NCBI GenBank assembly: GCA_947179485.1
Contig: OX359250.1
Span: 8,227,873 to 8,291,872, forward strand
Source of the DNA: Allacma fusca
Taxonomy: Eukaryota; Arthropoda; Collembola; Symphypleona; Sminthuridae
Direction: 5' to 3'
DNA: 64,000 nucleotides
The translations under genes and the position numbers were made by a program. Below the pieces are notes generated by a model. The model was not told the origin of the DNA, made no database searches, and saw only the letters and a list, made by a program, of their open reading frames with translations. Shown here piece by piece: positions 21,946-34,227 of the stretch (position 1 is the stretch's first letter; each line of letters opens with the position of its first letter).

Positions 21946-23112
21946 TCCCTCCAAATTTATATTTGTGTTTTCCTCCCCAATGAATCCTTGATGAGATGAA
22001 ATTTGAAGAAAATTTGATGATATTTTTATGGGAACAAAATATGTAGGTTGTACGTATGTATGTGGGTTAGAGGGAAAACTTGGAATGCTGGAATGATTCA
22101 CGAAGGAACGTATTGGTATCCATGCAGGAGGGATTAACTTGGGAGAAAATGTGAATATACTGTATGGGGGGCTAATTATGGATGTTATACACAGGTATAG
22201 GAAATTAAAAATACCTTAAAATTTTCGGCTTTATGCCTGTCTAAATTGCCCAGGCATTTTCGGTATTTTCATTTGATGGTATTTTGGGCATGTATGGCAT
22301 GTTGGGTTTTTGGGTATATTCAGCCTATGGCAGGAAATTTTGCTATGTTAGCGAGAATCGCTTCATTATGTAGCTTTAGCTATTAATCTACTAACTTTGC
22401 ATACTAAATCACAAAGCAGTATGTTGCAAGTTGAAATAGACCACTTTGTGGAAAATATAATGATTATTTTTTATTTATTTTGGTGTAAGAATCAGTTGTC
22501 ACATAATGCCTAAGCGTGCAAGCACATTTTTCCAAAAAGGTAACAAAGATTAAATTACTGCTATCTATGTATATGCAATTTTTGTATTGTCACATTTTTT
22601 ACTCCTAGGTTTACTTGGGATGATAAAATTCGGTTTTCAAAGTCGACCCAAAAGTGCTACATAAGCTCCAAGTTATGAAATGTTTAAAAATTTATATATT
22701 TTTGTTGAAACTATTTAAATATTGTCGTCATTAAAATTCGGAACTTAAACAGTCAGTGCGCTCAAAACCCAACTCTTTAAATCCTTAAAAACGCTATTTT
22801 TTAAACAACTCACTATAAGTAATGAATTATGCCTATTGATTTTTCAGAAAATTAACAACAAAATTGTCTAAAACTGTATGTAATCGATTATATCAAAATG
22901 TGACGGGCAAATCGCGAATGAACCAACAACAGTACATGTTTCTGCTAACGTCACCAATACGTCGAACATACCAAAAACTTTCAGACTGGCGTATTTACGG
23001 GAATTTTCAGGTGGGTAGGCTTAAAACCCATGACATTTACATCAGAGTATCCCTGGTTGTACTTAAGTACATCGTAGAGCAAAACTCAATAGTCTAGTTT
23101 ATGCGTATGTAT
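21946..23112. other. Spacer between LINE and right arm, with a GGCATTTT-like tract
   Basis: 22236-22340 holds degenerate GGCATTTT units (GCCCAGGCATTTTCGG, TTTTGGGCATGTATGGCATG). It resembles the ends of the hAT-type element at 45206-50274, but no matching second end or target duplication was found. At 22507 an ATG opens a short basic reading (MPKRASTFFQK) that runs into a GTAACA donor-like site. This is reminiscent of the first exon of a BED/hAT transposase but is unproven. The 22864-23097 frame has no recognised family. Confidence 0.45.
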
Positions 23113-25701
23113 ATATGTACGTATACGAGGATTTGTAAGAAGGATACTTGCCTGAAATGCTGCCTAGAACAGATTCCCGCTTCGGATTTCCAAAGAATTT
23201 TTGGGACTTTGGAGGGTCCCCTGTCTGTCCTAGGCACCGACGCTAGGTCAGCAAAACCGAAAACCTTGCGGGTCACAAGAAGTTGTTCGTTACAAAATGA
23301 GATAAAACTAGAACTGTAATGTTTACACTACGTATGTATAACGCTCAGGTAGTATATGGATAAAAGAAGATAAGATAGCCCAGAAGTAGGTGACTGTCCA
23401 CTTCCAGCTCCAGCGAGTAACCTGCGACAATATTTATGTGGGGGGCTAGGTATTCAGGCTGCACATATGCAAATCAGAAATAAACAAGCCATGCTAGAGG
23501 GATTCATTGAGGTGCATTAGTGCACGTATTAGAGAGATTACTGTTCAATAAAACGTGACGATATTTGCTAGAGGGGCTAATTAGTAATGTCGTACTTATG
23601 TACATATAATTGTCTAGTTTATTCGTATGTATAAGTGATTAAATATGGAGTGAATATATCATATCGACTACATACATACGGATGCGCCACGATGGAGCGA
23701 TTACTTTTTGAGGAATTTTGTTAAAGGAAATATAAATGTGCACGTAAAAACCTGAATTTCCTTGAAATCGTGAAAATCAAAATTTCATCGACTTTTGAAA
23801 GTTGAAAATCCTTATGGGATTTAACATTGCAATTTTTTGAAAAGACAGACCTGTGGTACCGTTTTAAATTTTGAAAATTTGGTGATGTGTCCTAGGAGAA
23901 CAGGGCAAAATGCACTCGAGTTTGAAACATGCTAGGTGAGTACTAAAACATGTGCTATGCTTTGTTTGAATCGGCTTATACCATCCCAAAATCTTAACTT
24001 GTTAGTGCAGTTGATGCTATTCCTTTGAATTTCATTTTCAGTCATTCCAATATTTTATTGAGTACTGCTTCGTTTTTGAAAGAATTATTTGTTTGTTATT
24101 AAACGATTAAACCTTCCATTGCCACACACCCCCGCATTTGACATTCACAAATCACTAAGGTACAAATATTAGCTCCGCCGATCGGTCTATTTCATCATTA
24201 GTGTTTTACACAGAAAATTCAGTAGTGTGTCCTAATAAATAGTGAATTATTTAATTCGCCAAATTTAAAGTCTTTCATTTTACAGAGCTACGGACAACGA
24301 ACTCATTTCACTAGGCAAACATTGTCATGAGTGAATGAACCGAAGCTTCATTTTTCTGTTTTCTGCTCACCATTTTTTCACGTAATGCCCCGCATTATAG
24401 ACATAGTTCAAAGAGAGTACTTTCATTTCCCGAGCTGAAATTTCCAGTTGCACAAATGTTTAGTGCCTGTACTGATTGCTGAAATATACTTAGCATCAGA
24501 GATATTGTTTATATAGTTTTTGTCGTACAGTTGCTATATAGTGTTGCATCTATAAGTGCAAGTGAACCCGATCCGAATTATAAACTATCCACACTAGCTT
24601 GTGCTTGAATTAATGCATATTGCAACGTGAACAAATACTGGCAATTAATTTAATGTATCATGAGAATGGTTTCCATTGCCTTGAGTCCCCTAAAACTTTC
24701 TTTCTTTCGTGTTAATTTTCGTTTGTTTGGTTAAGACAGAGGATGCATTACAGTGCTGGCATAAATTATCACCGTCAATAGTTCTAACTTCCGAGTCCTT
24801 AATGACCTCTTAGAGAATTGTCGGAATAAATTGCAGTTGACAGACAAAGCACTGTGTATCATCTTTGTGTTATTAACGCTCATCCTGCGTAGAATCGACA
24901 AATTATTAGTTCTTATCGACTAGCAAATATCCTGTGCGTACTTAAAAATAATTTTTCCTTGGCTTCGGCTACGTAATCATTTAAGTCAAGGTGATTTTCA
25001 GCATCTACATATTCTTTCCGTTCCTGATGACACTGGTGCAAATCCTTGTCTGAAATGTAGTTTAGAAGTTCGTTGGACACCGAAACACCTGAATATAACC
25101 GCCAGAATATATATCTTATGTAAATTTGTGTAAATCGAAATTTCACAAAATAAGAATAAATACCTACTATGTTTTTTTTGCCTGTCCTGATCGGTTCAGC
25201 AGGTTGCAATATTCTTTCCCCTGACAACACTTTTCGAATCAGTATTTAGATAATCGGAGGGTACCCGAACTATTTGCACCTTTTCATCACTTGACAATTG
25301 CTTGAAGGGAACACGCCCTTCCATCCCCGCAACGTAAAATACTTTTCCCACGTTAGGGGCTTTTGTTGTTACGTACGGGGTCCGTACGAAGGGCTATTTA
25401 TGGTATTTTACTCACTCTAAGGTTCGTCATAGCTCACAACCTAGTTTAAATATTTGGCGGTAACAATGGCAACCGGTAGATACATAGTTCATGTGGTAAA
25501 TGGCATTTATTTCACTCTAGTATGTCCAATCGTTGACAAGTAATTCGACCCCAAAGTTGATGTCATAGTTTTAGCGTTTTCCATGGCGTGATTGACCTCC
25601 CGCGAGGAATTGGAAAGCGTTAATGTCAAATAAATTAGTGTTTCCCAAAGGTCAGTTACTAAAGTTAGTAAAACCAAAGGGCAGTAATGTTAATAGAACT
25701 G
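23113..25701 (-). repeat. Long inverted repeat, right arm (2,589 bp)
   Basis: Reverse complement of 14791-17379 over the same length; see that entry for the differences noticed. The outer end AATAGAACTG (25692-25701) meets directly a second, shorter copy of sequence found inside the arm at about 23881-24005. Arm-to-arm distance is 5,733 bp. Confidence 0.93.
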
Positions 25702-25830
25702 GTGATGTGTCCTAGGAGAACAGGGCAAAATGCACTCAAATTACATGAGTTTTGTAACATACTAGGGGAGTACTAAAACATGCGCTATGCTTGTACCATC
25801 CCAAAATCTTACCTTGTAAGATCTTTTTCA
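25701..25830 (+). repeat. Diverged fragment of arm-internal sequence
   Basis: GGTGATGTGTCCTAGGAGAA and the following CAGGGCAAAATGCACTC, AGTACTAAAACATG and CCATCCCAAAATCTTA blocks recur from 23880-24005 in the same orientation, with small deletions. The right arm is therefore joined to a related repeat copy, which suggests that the outer breakpoint of the inverted structure lies inside an older member of the same family. Confidence 0.7.
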
Positions 25831-28800
25831 CACAAGCAGTTTGAGGATGTTGTTCGAAACGGCATACTTCGATATGAAGTACATATTAAGTGTACATCAC
25901 ACGTTATATTGTATCACGGCTAACAACGTAGTCCGCATATATCAATTTTAGCTTACCGGTGGGAGACTCTAAACTGTAAATTTATGCGTATTATACAAAT
26001 ATAAGGACACAAAATGTAAATAAAATCTCAATGCAATAAATCTGTTCGATGTGAAAGCTTGGAACTTATTAACATTTAAATCGCGCACGCTTGCACAGGA
26101 CGTTTACAGGGTCCGACTGAAAGTGGCAAAATCTACTAGAATCTAGAGATAGAAGAAAGTTGTTGTTTGAAACTCCAATCAACACCGTTATTTATGTTTA
26201 TTCTGATTATCACAAAGTTTTTAGTAATTATATTATGACCAACCTCACATTGTTTTTATTGCAAATCTTAACGACAAAGTGGAGCTGGTAACAGGCCCAT
26301 GTATAAATATTATAGTTATTTAGAAGCGTGAAATTGAACGAGCAATTAATAATGATCTGGTGACAAATTACTTTACGAAGCATTCACACTATCGAGGTGC
26401 TTCGATTTTTCTTATTTTACAAAACAACGAAAAAATCGCATTTAAAGGCTGTCACAGTGCGAGTATCTTATTTTAGATTTGCATGAGCAGTGTACGTTCT
26501 GGGTTATGTCCAAGCTGATCCCCACTTAGGACAACATTTTGTTTTCACCAAAGTAAGTCAGTTCATAACCATGGCTTCCAGTGAACACCCAGACGAAAGG
26601 CGGTTCGAGTCGAATACTGAATTTATGCGAAAAAGTTCGCTAGCTACAAACATGCAATTTTCAAATTTTATCAACGAACTAGAAAAAACTTAAAAGTTCA
26701 AGACCGTACACAAGAGGTCCGAATTCAGCCCATTACTGCCAAAAAACTGAAACTGACGAAATGTCGTCAAGTCAGTACTTCTCAATGGGAAAAATTCAAA
26801 CACTTAGAGGAGTTTCATTTAAAATTAGAACCAGAGTGAAAAGCTTTCGAGGTTCTCATTTGAATGAAAGGCAACTTTTTAAAATACGATGCAAAACAAT
26901 ATAACCTTAATAAATAGGGGTTCGATCGTCCAACTTTTTAACGGCATTCCTAACATTGCAATAATGATTATTGGCACATGAAAAGCCATGTGAGCATGTA
27001 TGCTGGTATTTTCTCATTACAAACAGACGAAGAGGACATGAAAATAATAAAATAGCATTAATAAATCATACCAGTTACGTTTGGTAGATATGTTCGTTTA
27101 GGCCGTTGCTTTGCTATCATAAAACTACATTGCGCAAACGCCGTTGTCATCAACTAATTGAAATTATTCAAAATTCCAAATTAAAAAAGAAGCTCATAAT
27201 TGTGCCAGCTTTTCTTATCATGGATATTTCCAATTTTATTGTGGAATCATTGCTTAACTCTTTAAATGAACAACATTGTAACCATTATATTTCCTGCTAA
27301 GTTGACTTGACACAATGGATAAATAACTGTCAATGTATCGCGACGTGACAGTTGCTAATGCTTTGCACCAACATATCCATCCACATATATGTATGTATCA
27401 CGCAATGCCGACATTCAAGTACTTAAAATTCAAAGAAAGCATCACAATAAACGGACTTTGCTCTCAGTGGGTTGATACTGTGGATGACATGACTCAACAG
27501 GAGATTGCATCATATGCTACAATAGTGAATCTCGAACCCCACTAATAGTGGGGGGAAATTCGTGCTGCTCCTACTACACCTAATAGAATCTACACGAGTA
27601 ATTACACGCACATTCAGGTTATCGAGTTGGCTGACGCTGATTATGCTCTCCCAAATGTTTTGACCTACTCCTCGGAGTGGAAGGTTTTCAGCGAATCGTT
27701 GAAACTGAGCCTGGTAAAGGTCCCAATAATCAACCAGTTTCCCAAAAAACTAAACGCGGTTAGAATATTTACGGGGCCACTGAAGCACTCATCGATGGTA
27801 GTTCAGACTGTAATTTACAGCAAACGCAAATGGAGAATCAGTCGACACGATACTACGCAATATTTGAAAGTGAAATCTCTGGCCTTAAATACGCGAAACT
27901 TTGCATAAACACCGTCTTAGGACAGTAAAATAAACGCGTGGCCCGCGGGTATAAAATCGGGCAGGGCATCGGCTCGATCCTCCCGTGCCGGTTATGGGTG
28001 TTCTTAGTGTTCTCTTGTGTTGCATGTTGCTGTTTGGGCTAAATTGTTATCGTATTTCAACAAAATGGGTCAGACCATACGTTGTGCACATTGTGCGGTT
28101 TGCAGGCGAGTTTGGGCTGGATCTAAATGTATGTGTGGCCCGCAAACCATTTAAATTACAATCAACGATGTTTAGAATTTTTACATTGCTTGAATTTTTC
28201 GTTGAATTACTATTATTTTATGATTAAAATGTATATCTTATATTTGCTGTCTGAAGTCTTACTTTATGAATTTTCTGAACTTTGCGTACTCAACTTTCCC
28301 TCTGTAGCTGCTAGTGTTGCTAAACGTTGTACCACAAATACTAAAACTCGATGTTCTTCCATCATTCATATGAACGGTCATTAAACAATTTAAATAAATT
28401 AAAATGTTACAAAACACTTGGGGCACACACGTGGACCGCAACGCCTTGGACTGTCTCAACTAAAACTTGGCGAGCTGCGGTCTGCTGCGGTTCTAAACAA
28501 ATATTGTCGGGACGGGGCGGGCCGATGTTTTAGACATTGAGTTTTGGTTTGGGCGGGTTCGGGCTGTCTATATAAGGGAAAAACTCGTGTTAGTTTGAGA
28601 AATGAACTGCGGGCCAACCCATCACCATAAGGCTTGCAGACTGGTCGTTTCAGGTTCGATTACTATTTGCGAAAACCTTCCCACTACTTGGTTTATCAAT
28701 CGAAAACGTCTAAAAATGTTTCTTCACAAACGATGCCTTAATAATGAATGCCCCGGCAAACCGATCTGTGTCAAGAATCACTTGCATTAAATCATCTTGA

Positions 28801-31800
28801 ATTCGTTCCTCCACCAGAGTTTAGAACTGTTCAAGTCCCACATGTTTCTCAATTTCCGCATGAAGGTGTTTACAAAGAATCTAGTTTAGCAACTAAGCTA
28901 CGGACAGGCTACGATGGAAGCTGGCGTGTCTTTAAATGACTCTTAAGTTTCGCCCAGTTTGGCAAGAGTTCGTAAGAGTCGAATGGAATCTATTTGTAAT
29001 ATATTTAGTGTATACTTCTGACTTTTGTATATTAGCTACAATTTGAAATCTCGATGATAAGAAATCTGTAGCGATGTTTAAATAAGAATTGAGACGTGAA
29101 CAGAAAAGACAGTTTTTTAAACAATACGTTCAATTCTCATACAGTTGGTTCCCATAGTTTTGAATTATAAGCGTATACAAATGGTATCCAATGGATAACT
29201 CCAATTGAACTTGTACTACAGGGTTGAAAATCTAAGACCTTACAAATATAGGTCTTAAGAAGAGATATGTAGGGAAAAAGCAAGGATTTTACTTTTTAAA
29301 TTGGTAAAAAAATTGGAGAGCAAAACAAAATGAGAAATGTGAGTGACAAAATTTTGCATTATTGTTACCACATCTCGGTTTTAATAGCGTGTAACCCCGA
29401 GACGGGCCTTACTTAGGTCCTGAATTATTTTGTGGACCAACTACATTAGTTTTGGCGTCTTTTTTAGCGGAATATTGTACAATTCTTCCGGGAGAATCGT
29501 AAGTAGTTCAAGATTATTCTTGGGCGGCTGGAACCATCACGGAGCATACTTTTAAGCTCATAAAAAAGATTTTCCATGTGATTTTATGTCACGCGGACCA
29601 CGGGAGGACACTTATGTGGCTCTATCGAAACCATACGTGCACAGTTTTGGTTGACTGCTTCGGGTCGCTCTCCTGTGTAACAATTAATCCCCTGGAAATT
29701 TTTCATTTCTTTATCTGATTCCATCAGATATTTTTGGAGGTTGGCCTGGTAGATCTCCTTTTTCATGGTGGTTTAACTGCTAAGAAGATTCCCCACGCCA
29801 TTAGCACAAAAACAGTCCCTTACCTTCACCAAAACTAAACATAAGCACGGGGTAAAGTAATGCTTATAGGCGGAGATTTTTAAGAGTGTACTAGGTAAGT
29901 TTAACTCGTTCGTGTTTGACGGTAAACTTGGTGAACCCTGGCTGTAGTCCTTCTCCTGGGCTTCTTCACAATCTTGACTGTCCTTTGGTACCAAAAATAC
30001 AGATTTTGGACACCGGAGACCAGAGAAATGCACACCAGTAGTTACCTCCACATTTGGAAAAATTCATTGCTCACTGCCTTGTTTCTGCAACATTTTGTTT
30101 CGTGAGCAATGATTTTGACCGGCCCTGATCGGCCAGTGTAAGGTATTTCTTAATGTTTTACATCCTCCTCCACCTGAAAATCACTGTTTGAACAGCTGGA
30201 TATGGAACGTGTAGGAATTCGGATGGTCTTTCATTTGAAGCGCCGTCAATGTACCACCGGACAATTAAATAATTGTAATCGTGGCTTAACTCCTTTCCCC
30301 GAGACTGAATTACCTCATTCTTTTGACTATCACAGTATAAATGGTAAATACAAATAATGACATCCATGCCAGAGCACCTTTTTCATGAATTGTGGGGACA
30401 GAGAGGCAATGCAGCAGGCATAATGCAAAATTTTGTCACACATTTTACCAGAAAAATTGTCTTTGACAACTCGTACAACTGCAAATTATTTAGTTATGGC
30501 AGTTACAAATAGCCCCAACTCTTTGTAAATGTTCGACTTATAAACTCTTCATTTGGTTTCAGGATAGCTATTATCGGACAATTTTTATACACGTGTTTGT
30601 ACATTGGAGATGTCGTAATTCAAAATCATGGCCAGTGACTGTACATATGGATTTTGGCTTTTTGCATTGCATAGAGATCATTGCACTCCACATGGTACCC
30701 TCTCCATTTTAAAGTGAAAAATATTTGTGAGTTTATTCGCGATGTTGTTTGTTGATCTTTACAAAAATTTGCAAAGATATGATTCATTCTCGTAAATGAA
30801 TTTTGCCACACAGGACCACGGCTGTTGTCAGTCATAGATAATATACTTCGCAGATATGACGATCGAAATAGCTCGGAGAGGTGTGTGCATTTCTGGTCAC
30901 GTGTGTCTCACCGCACCCGGCGTAGTTGCCAGCATATGGAGCAATTTCTACTTTGCCGGCCTTTGCGTCTCAGCAGTCGCTACTCAGTCTGTTTACACTG
31001 GTGAATGTGCTGGAGACCTCATTCCGACACAACTTTCGTATAAAAAAGCAGGTCAAAAACAACCAGTTTCTTGAACAAGCAAAGAATAATGAGGTGGAGG
31101 AGAGAGAAATATTAAAATAACGAACTCGCTTGAAATTTGAACTTAGTAATGAAGAATGGCGGAGCTTAAACCTTTCAGTGCATGTCTTCTTCTGTCGGGC
31201 TGATGTCGAAATGCCCATATTGAGGTAATTTTAACAACAGTTTAATGATGAATTAATAACTTCAATACAAATTGGTTTCGAAACCCCACAATTAGCAATA
31301 TGATGTGGGATGATGCGGCTAAAAATATAATATTTCCCTAGGGTCCTTGCAATGGAAGCTGTTGCAGGGTTACCGATATTATCCATAATAAATCAGAAGA
31401 CGTATAGAACAATGTGTATATACTTGTGATATATGTGAATACCGCCCATTTACAAGAATGCTTAAAATATGTCGTCTATCCTGTCCTCCTTTGCTATGCA
31501 TTATTGGCAAGTAATTTTGCTTGTTTTTCAATAAATAAACTTTCATTATTTCTCCCAAAAATCTCTTGAGTCGTACTACAAAGCGTTATTACCTGTAAAC
31601 AGCTTTGAAGGTGCTATGCCACTTAAAAAAAGTATAAAAAATGTTTCAAAATGTTTAGGAAAAGACCACAATAATTTGGTTTGGAAAACAACGACTCAAG
31701 TCATTAGAGAACAGATGTTGCTCCCGTACTAATGTAATATCGTTCCTGACTAATCTTGAAAACAAAGTTGAATTGGAAAATGAGTACTTGAAAAATGAAC

Positions 31801-32284
31801 TAAGTATTGAATTAAAAACTTGTATGCTTTAAAAACTGCAACGTACTGATGATAAACATTTTAGTAATAATTGCCCTTTTTGATGTAAAAAAACTGAAAA
31901 TATCGCTTATACAGTTTTACTAAATGCAATACCCACCATATTGCTATTAAATATGGTTAATTTTAATGCGAAAGTATCTGTATATTGTACAACTGAGGAA
32001 GTGTACGGCTGCAATGTTTAAAAATTGACAAAATGTTCACAATTTATTTTTATGGTAAGAAAATCCGATAAAGAGGTTGTAAAATTAAACGAATGCCGAT
32101 TTTATACTTACTTACATATTTGAACATGCTGTTGTACACTGGCAACGTGTAAAGAGTGCTTTGGAAATTACACAGCGCAAACACAATTTATTATAGTTTT
32201 GGTAATAAATAAACTGGGTATCATCATCAACAACATAAAATCACCATCATATATAAAATGTTTAAGAGCAAGAACATATAGAAA
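25831..32284. other. Long region of undeciphered, probably decayed sequence
   Basis: No ORF longer than about 95 codons and no domain I can name. Several short frames read like broken protein sequence, for example 26571-26693 (after an ATG), 27627-27908 and 28748-28939 (plus) and 29773-30051 (minus). They could be remnants of an old mobile element or virus-derived insertion, but nothing identifies them. A TATATAAG box lies near 28571. A tRNA-promoter-like pair is listed separately at 27937-28030. Confidence 0.35.
27937..28030 (+). repeat. Possible tRNA-derived SINE head
   Basis: TGGCCCGCGGG (27939-27949) resembles a pol III A box and GGCTCGATCCT (27971-27981) a B box, 32 bp apart as in tRNA genes, inside a locally GC-rich stretch in an AT-rich region. 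The cloverleaf is not convincing, so a degenerate SINE head is more likely than a tRNA. No second copy was seen in the window. Confidence 0.3.
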
Positions 32285-32930
32285 CAGGCACTCTAGAATA
32301 AGGGGGCAGGAGGGACATTATCGCATCCAAAAAAGGTCAGGGAGGGACAGGCTATACTGCTGTTCCCCCCCTTTTTTTAAGAATCAAATTAACATTTTCT
32401 TAACTTTTTGATGTCAAAACTCCTACGAAGTTTCATTTTTTTAAAACTCCTGCACAAACTGCTGTTAGTTGAATTTAACAAACTATCTCGTCTAAACACA
32501 AATGTTTACTTAAATGATAAATATCTTTTCCATCCTGTGTGGAGATCGGGTCATCTAGGTAACTACCAAAATTGTGTAGTGAAAGTAGTGGGTCATACTG
32601 CAGTCCGAACGAGATGTTTTGAAGCTACCGTTTTCATCCTTGATAATGATTTTGAACTTATTCAAACCATATTGCAATACTTTCAGGATTGAAATTGTGT
32701 GATAGCGTGAATATTTAAATAGTAACTTAGGTATTCAACGCAACGCTGCCCATCAACAAATTAGAGGACGTTTTTCTGTTCAACATTCTTTACTATTGCT
32801 AAATTTGAAATAATATTTCCCGCTAAGTATGCCGAACATATTGACCTCCCCTTGCCAGATTGATCCAGGACACAAACCTTGACCTGTATCAAACGTTTGT
32901 ACATTTTGAAACTATTGCTTTAAATTTCGT
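32285..32930 (-). repeat. Interspersed repeat R1, copy 2 (uninterrupted)
   Basis: Inverted relative to copy 1 (9430-10916). It starts CAGGCACTCTAGAATAAGGG and includes the GGGAGGGACAGGCTATACTG block shared with copy 1. It lacks the 813-bp insertion: AAATATCTTTTCCATCC and its neighbours are continuous. No coding potential. Confidence 0.8.
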
Positions 32931-34093
32931 TCCAAATTCATGCCAGACCAATAAACTGTTCCAAAATGTTGGACCAAACAGATAATACCATTCCTGTATT
33001 ACCAGGTTAACGGAAAATTTGCTAGGAGCAATTTATAAACTCAATAGGCTTTAGCGCGCCAATATTATTAAAAAGAGTACAACTGAGTATTAGATAAAAC
33101 GACACCCAAGGAGATTATTCCATGATGTTAATACTGAACATGAAATATTGTTGTTTGGTGATACATTTGCGTCAAGATATTCATCGACACAAAATTTTAT
33201 CTGTTCCAACGGATGGAAAAGGCCATGCACTTCTAAACCAGCAAATCCACTGGAGAATGTTCCTTGGACGAAAATTGTGGAACAGATCTAGAGGAACGAT
33301 TCCACACTTGGACCACGCCAGACCAAAATTGAAAGAACAGATTAAACCATTCCCGGAAATAGATCGCCAATCAGCTCAATGATTATTTGATATTTCTATT
33401 TTAAATCAGTAATTTTTTAGTATTCAGTGTGTGTAAGAAATTGTTTCTAATACTGTATATGAGATTTAGTTGGTGTCTTCTATGAAAACTTGTTCTTAAA
33501 AAAATTGACAAAAATTAAACGTTTACATGCTTGCTCGAGAAAAAATCTGGAGAAAAATTTGTTACAAGTGGAAAAATAAAAAAATCGGAGAAAATTGTTT
33601 TCTCAGAAATGATGGAAAGCCCCAGAGCAAGACTTTTAGAATTCAAAGACCATTGTGGTAATTAAATATTTCTATACGAACATATAAAAACGATCTCAAT
33701 GATTGAACTCTTCTTCGAAAATTTTTGATTTTATTCAAATTTTCGAGTCTAGCAGAACAAGTCATTTTGAAGAGAAACGGTCCTGAAATTAAATTGCCTA
33801 ATTTGTTCAATGCAATGAATACTAGACCTTTTAAAGTCCGAACTCCGCAGCTTAAGGAATCTCATCCATTCTATTCTCGGGGTTACAATTAAACTCAAAC
33901 ATTAAAATAGTTTTTCAATTAAATGCACATTCATAATTATTTTTAGGAAAATATGAAGACTACCATTTTCAACGGAGTGGAAGAATGGGAATGTGTTCCG
34001 ATCTATTTAAATTGAGAAGAAAAGTGAAAACCATCACCACATTTGGCAAATGCGCTAGGTTGTTCAAATTTTATCAATGTATAGGATGGTCAC
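32931..34093. other. Unassigned AT-rich sequence
   Basis: The 86-codon plus frame at 33122-33382 has no recognisable family. No RNA gene or structured repeat was identified. Confidence 0.35.
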
Positions 34094-34227
34094 CAGGGTG
34101 CCCAGATTATTCGAATCTCAAATCAGGACTTAAGTAAGTTTAAAAAAAATCAAGCTCATCAGGTCATCAGGTAACCCTATTTCAAATCAGGACAGTCCTG
34201 ACCAAATCAGGACTTCTGGGCACCCTG
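34094..34227. mobile_element. 134-bp hAT-type MITE
   Basis: Ends are CAGGGTGCCCAGA and TCTGGGCACCCTG, a near-perfect inverted repeat. The 8-bp direct repeat ATGGTCAC flanks both sides (34086-34093 and 34228-34235). The interior carries several AATCAGGAC units in both orientations. It is too short to code. Ends and duplication length fit the hAT superfamily. Confidence 0.88.

Noticed and set aside
14791..25701. Interpretation of the long inverted repeats as Polinton/Maverick ends
   Set aside because: No polymerase B, integrase, ATPase or capsid genes between the arms, no flanking duplication, and the termini do not fit.
25831..32284. Virus-derived insertion suggested by scattered protein-like fragments
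   Set aside because: No fragment could be assigned to any viral family by eye; left as undeciphered.
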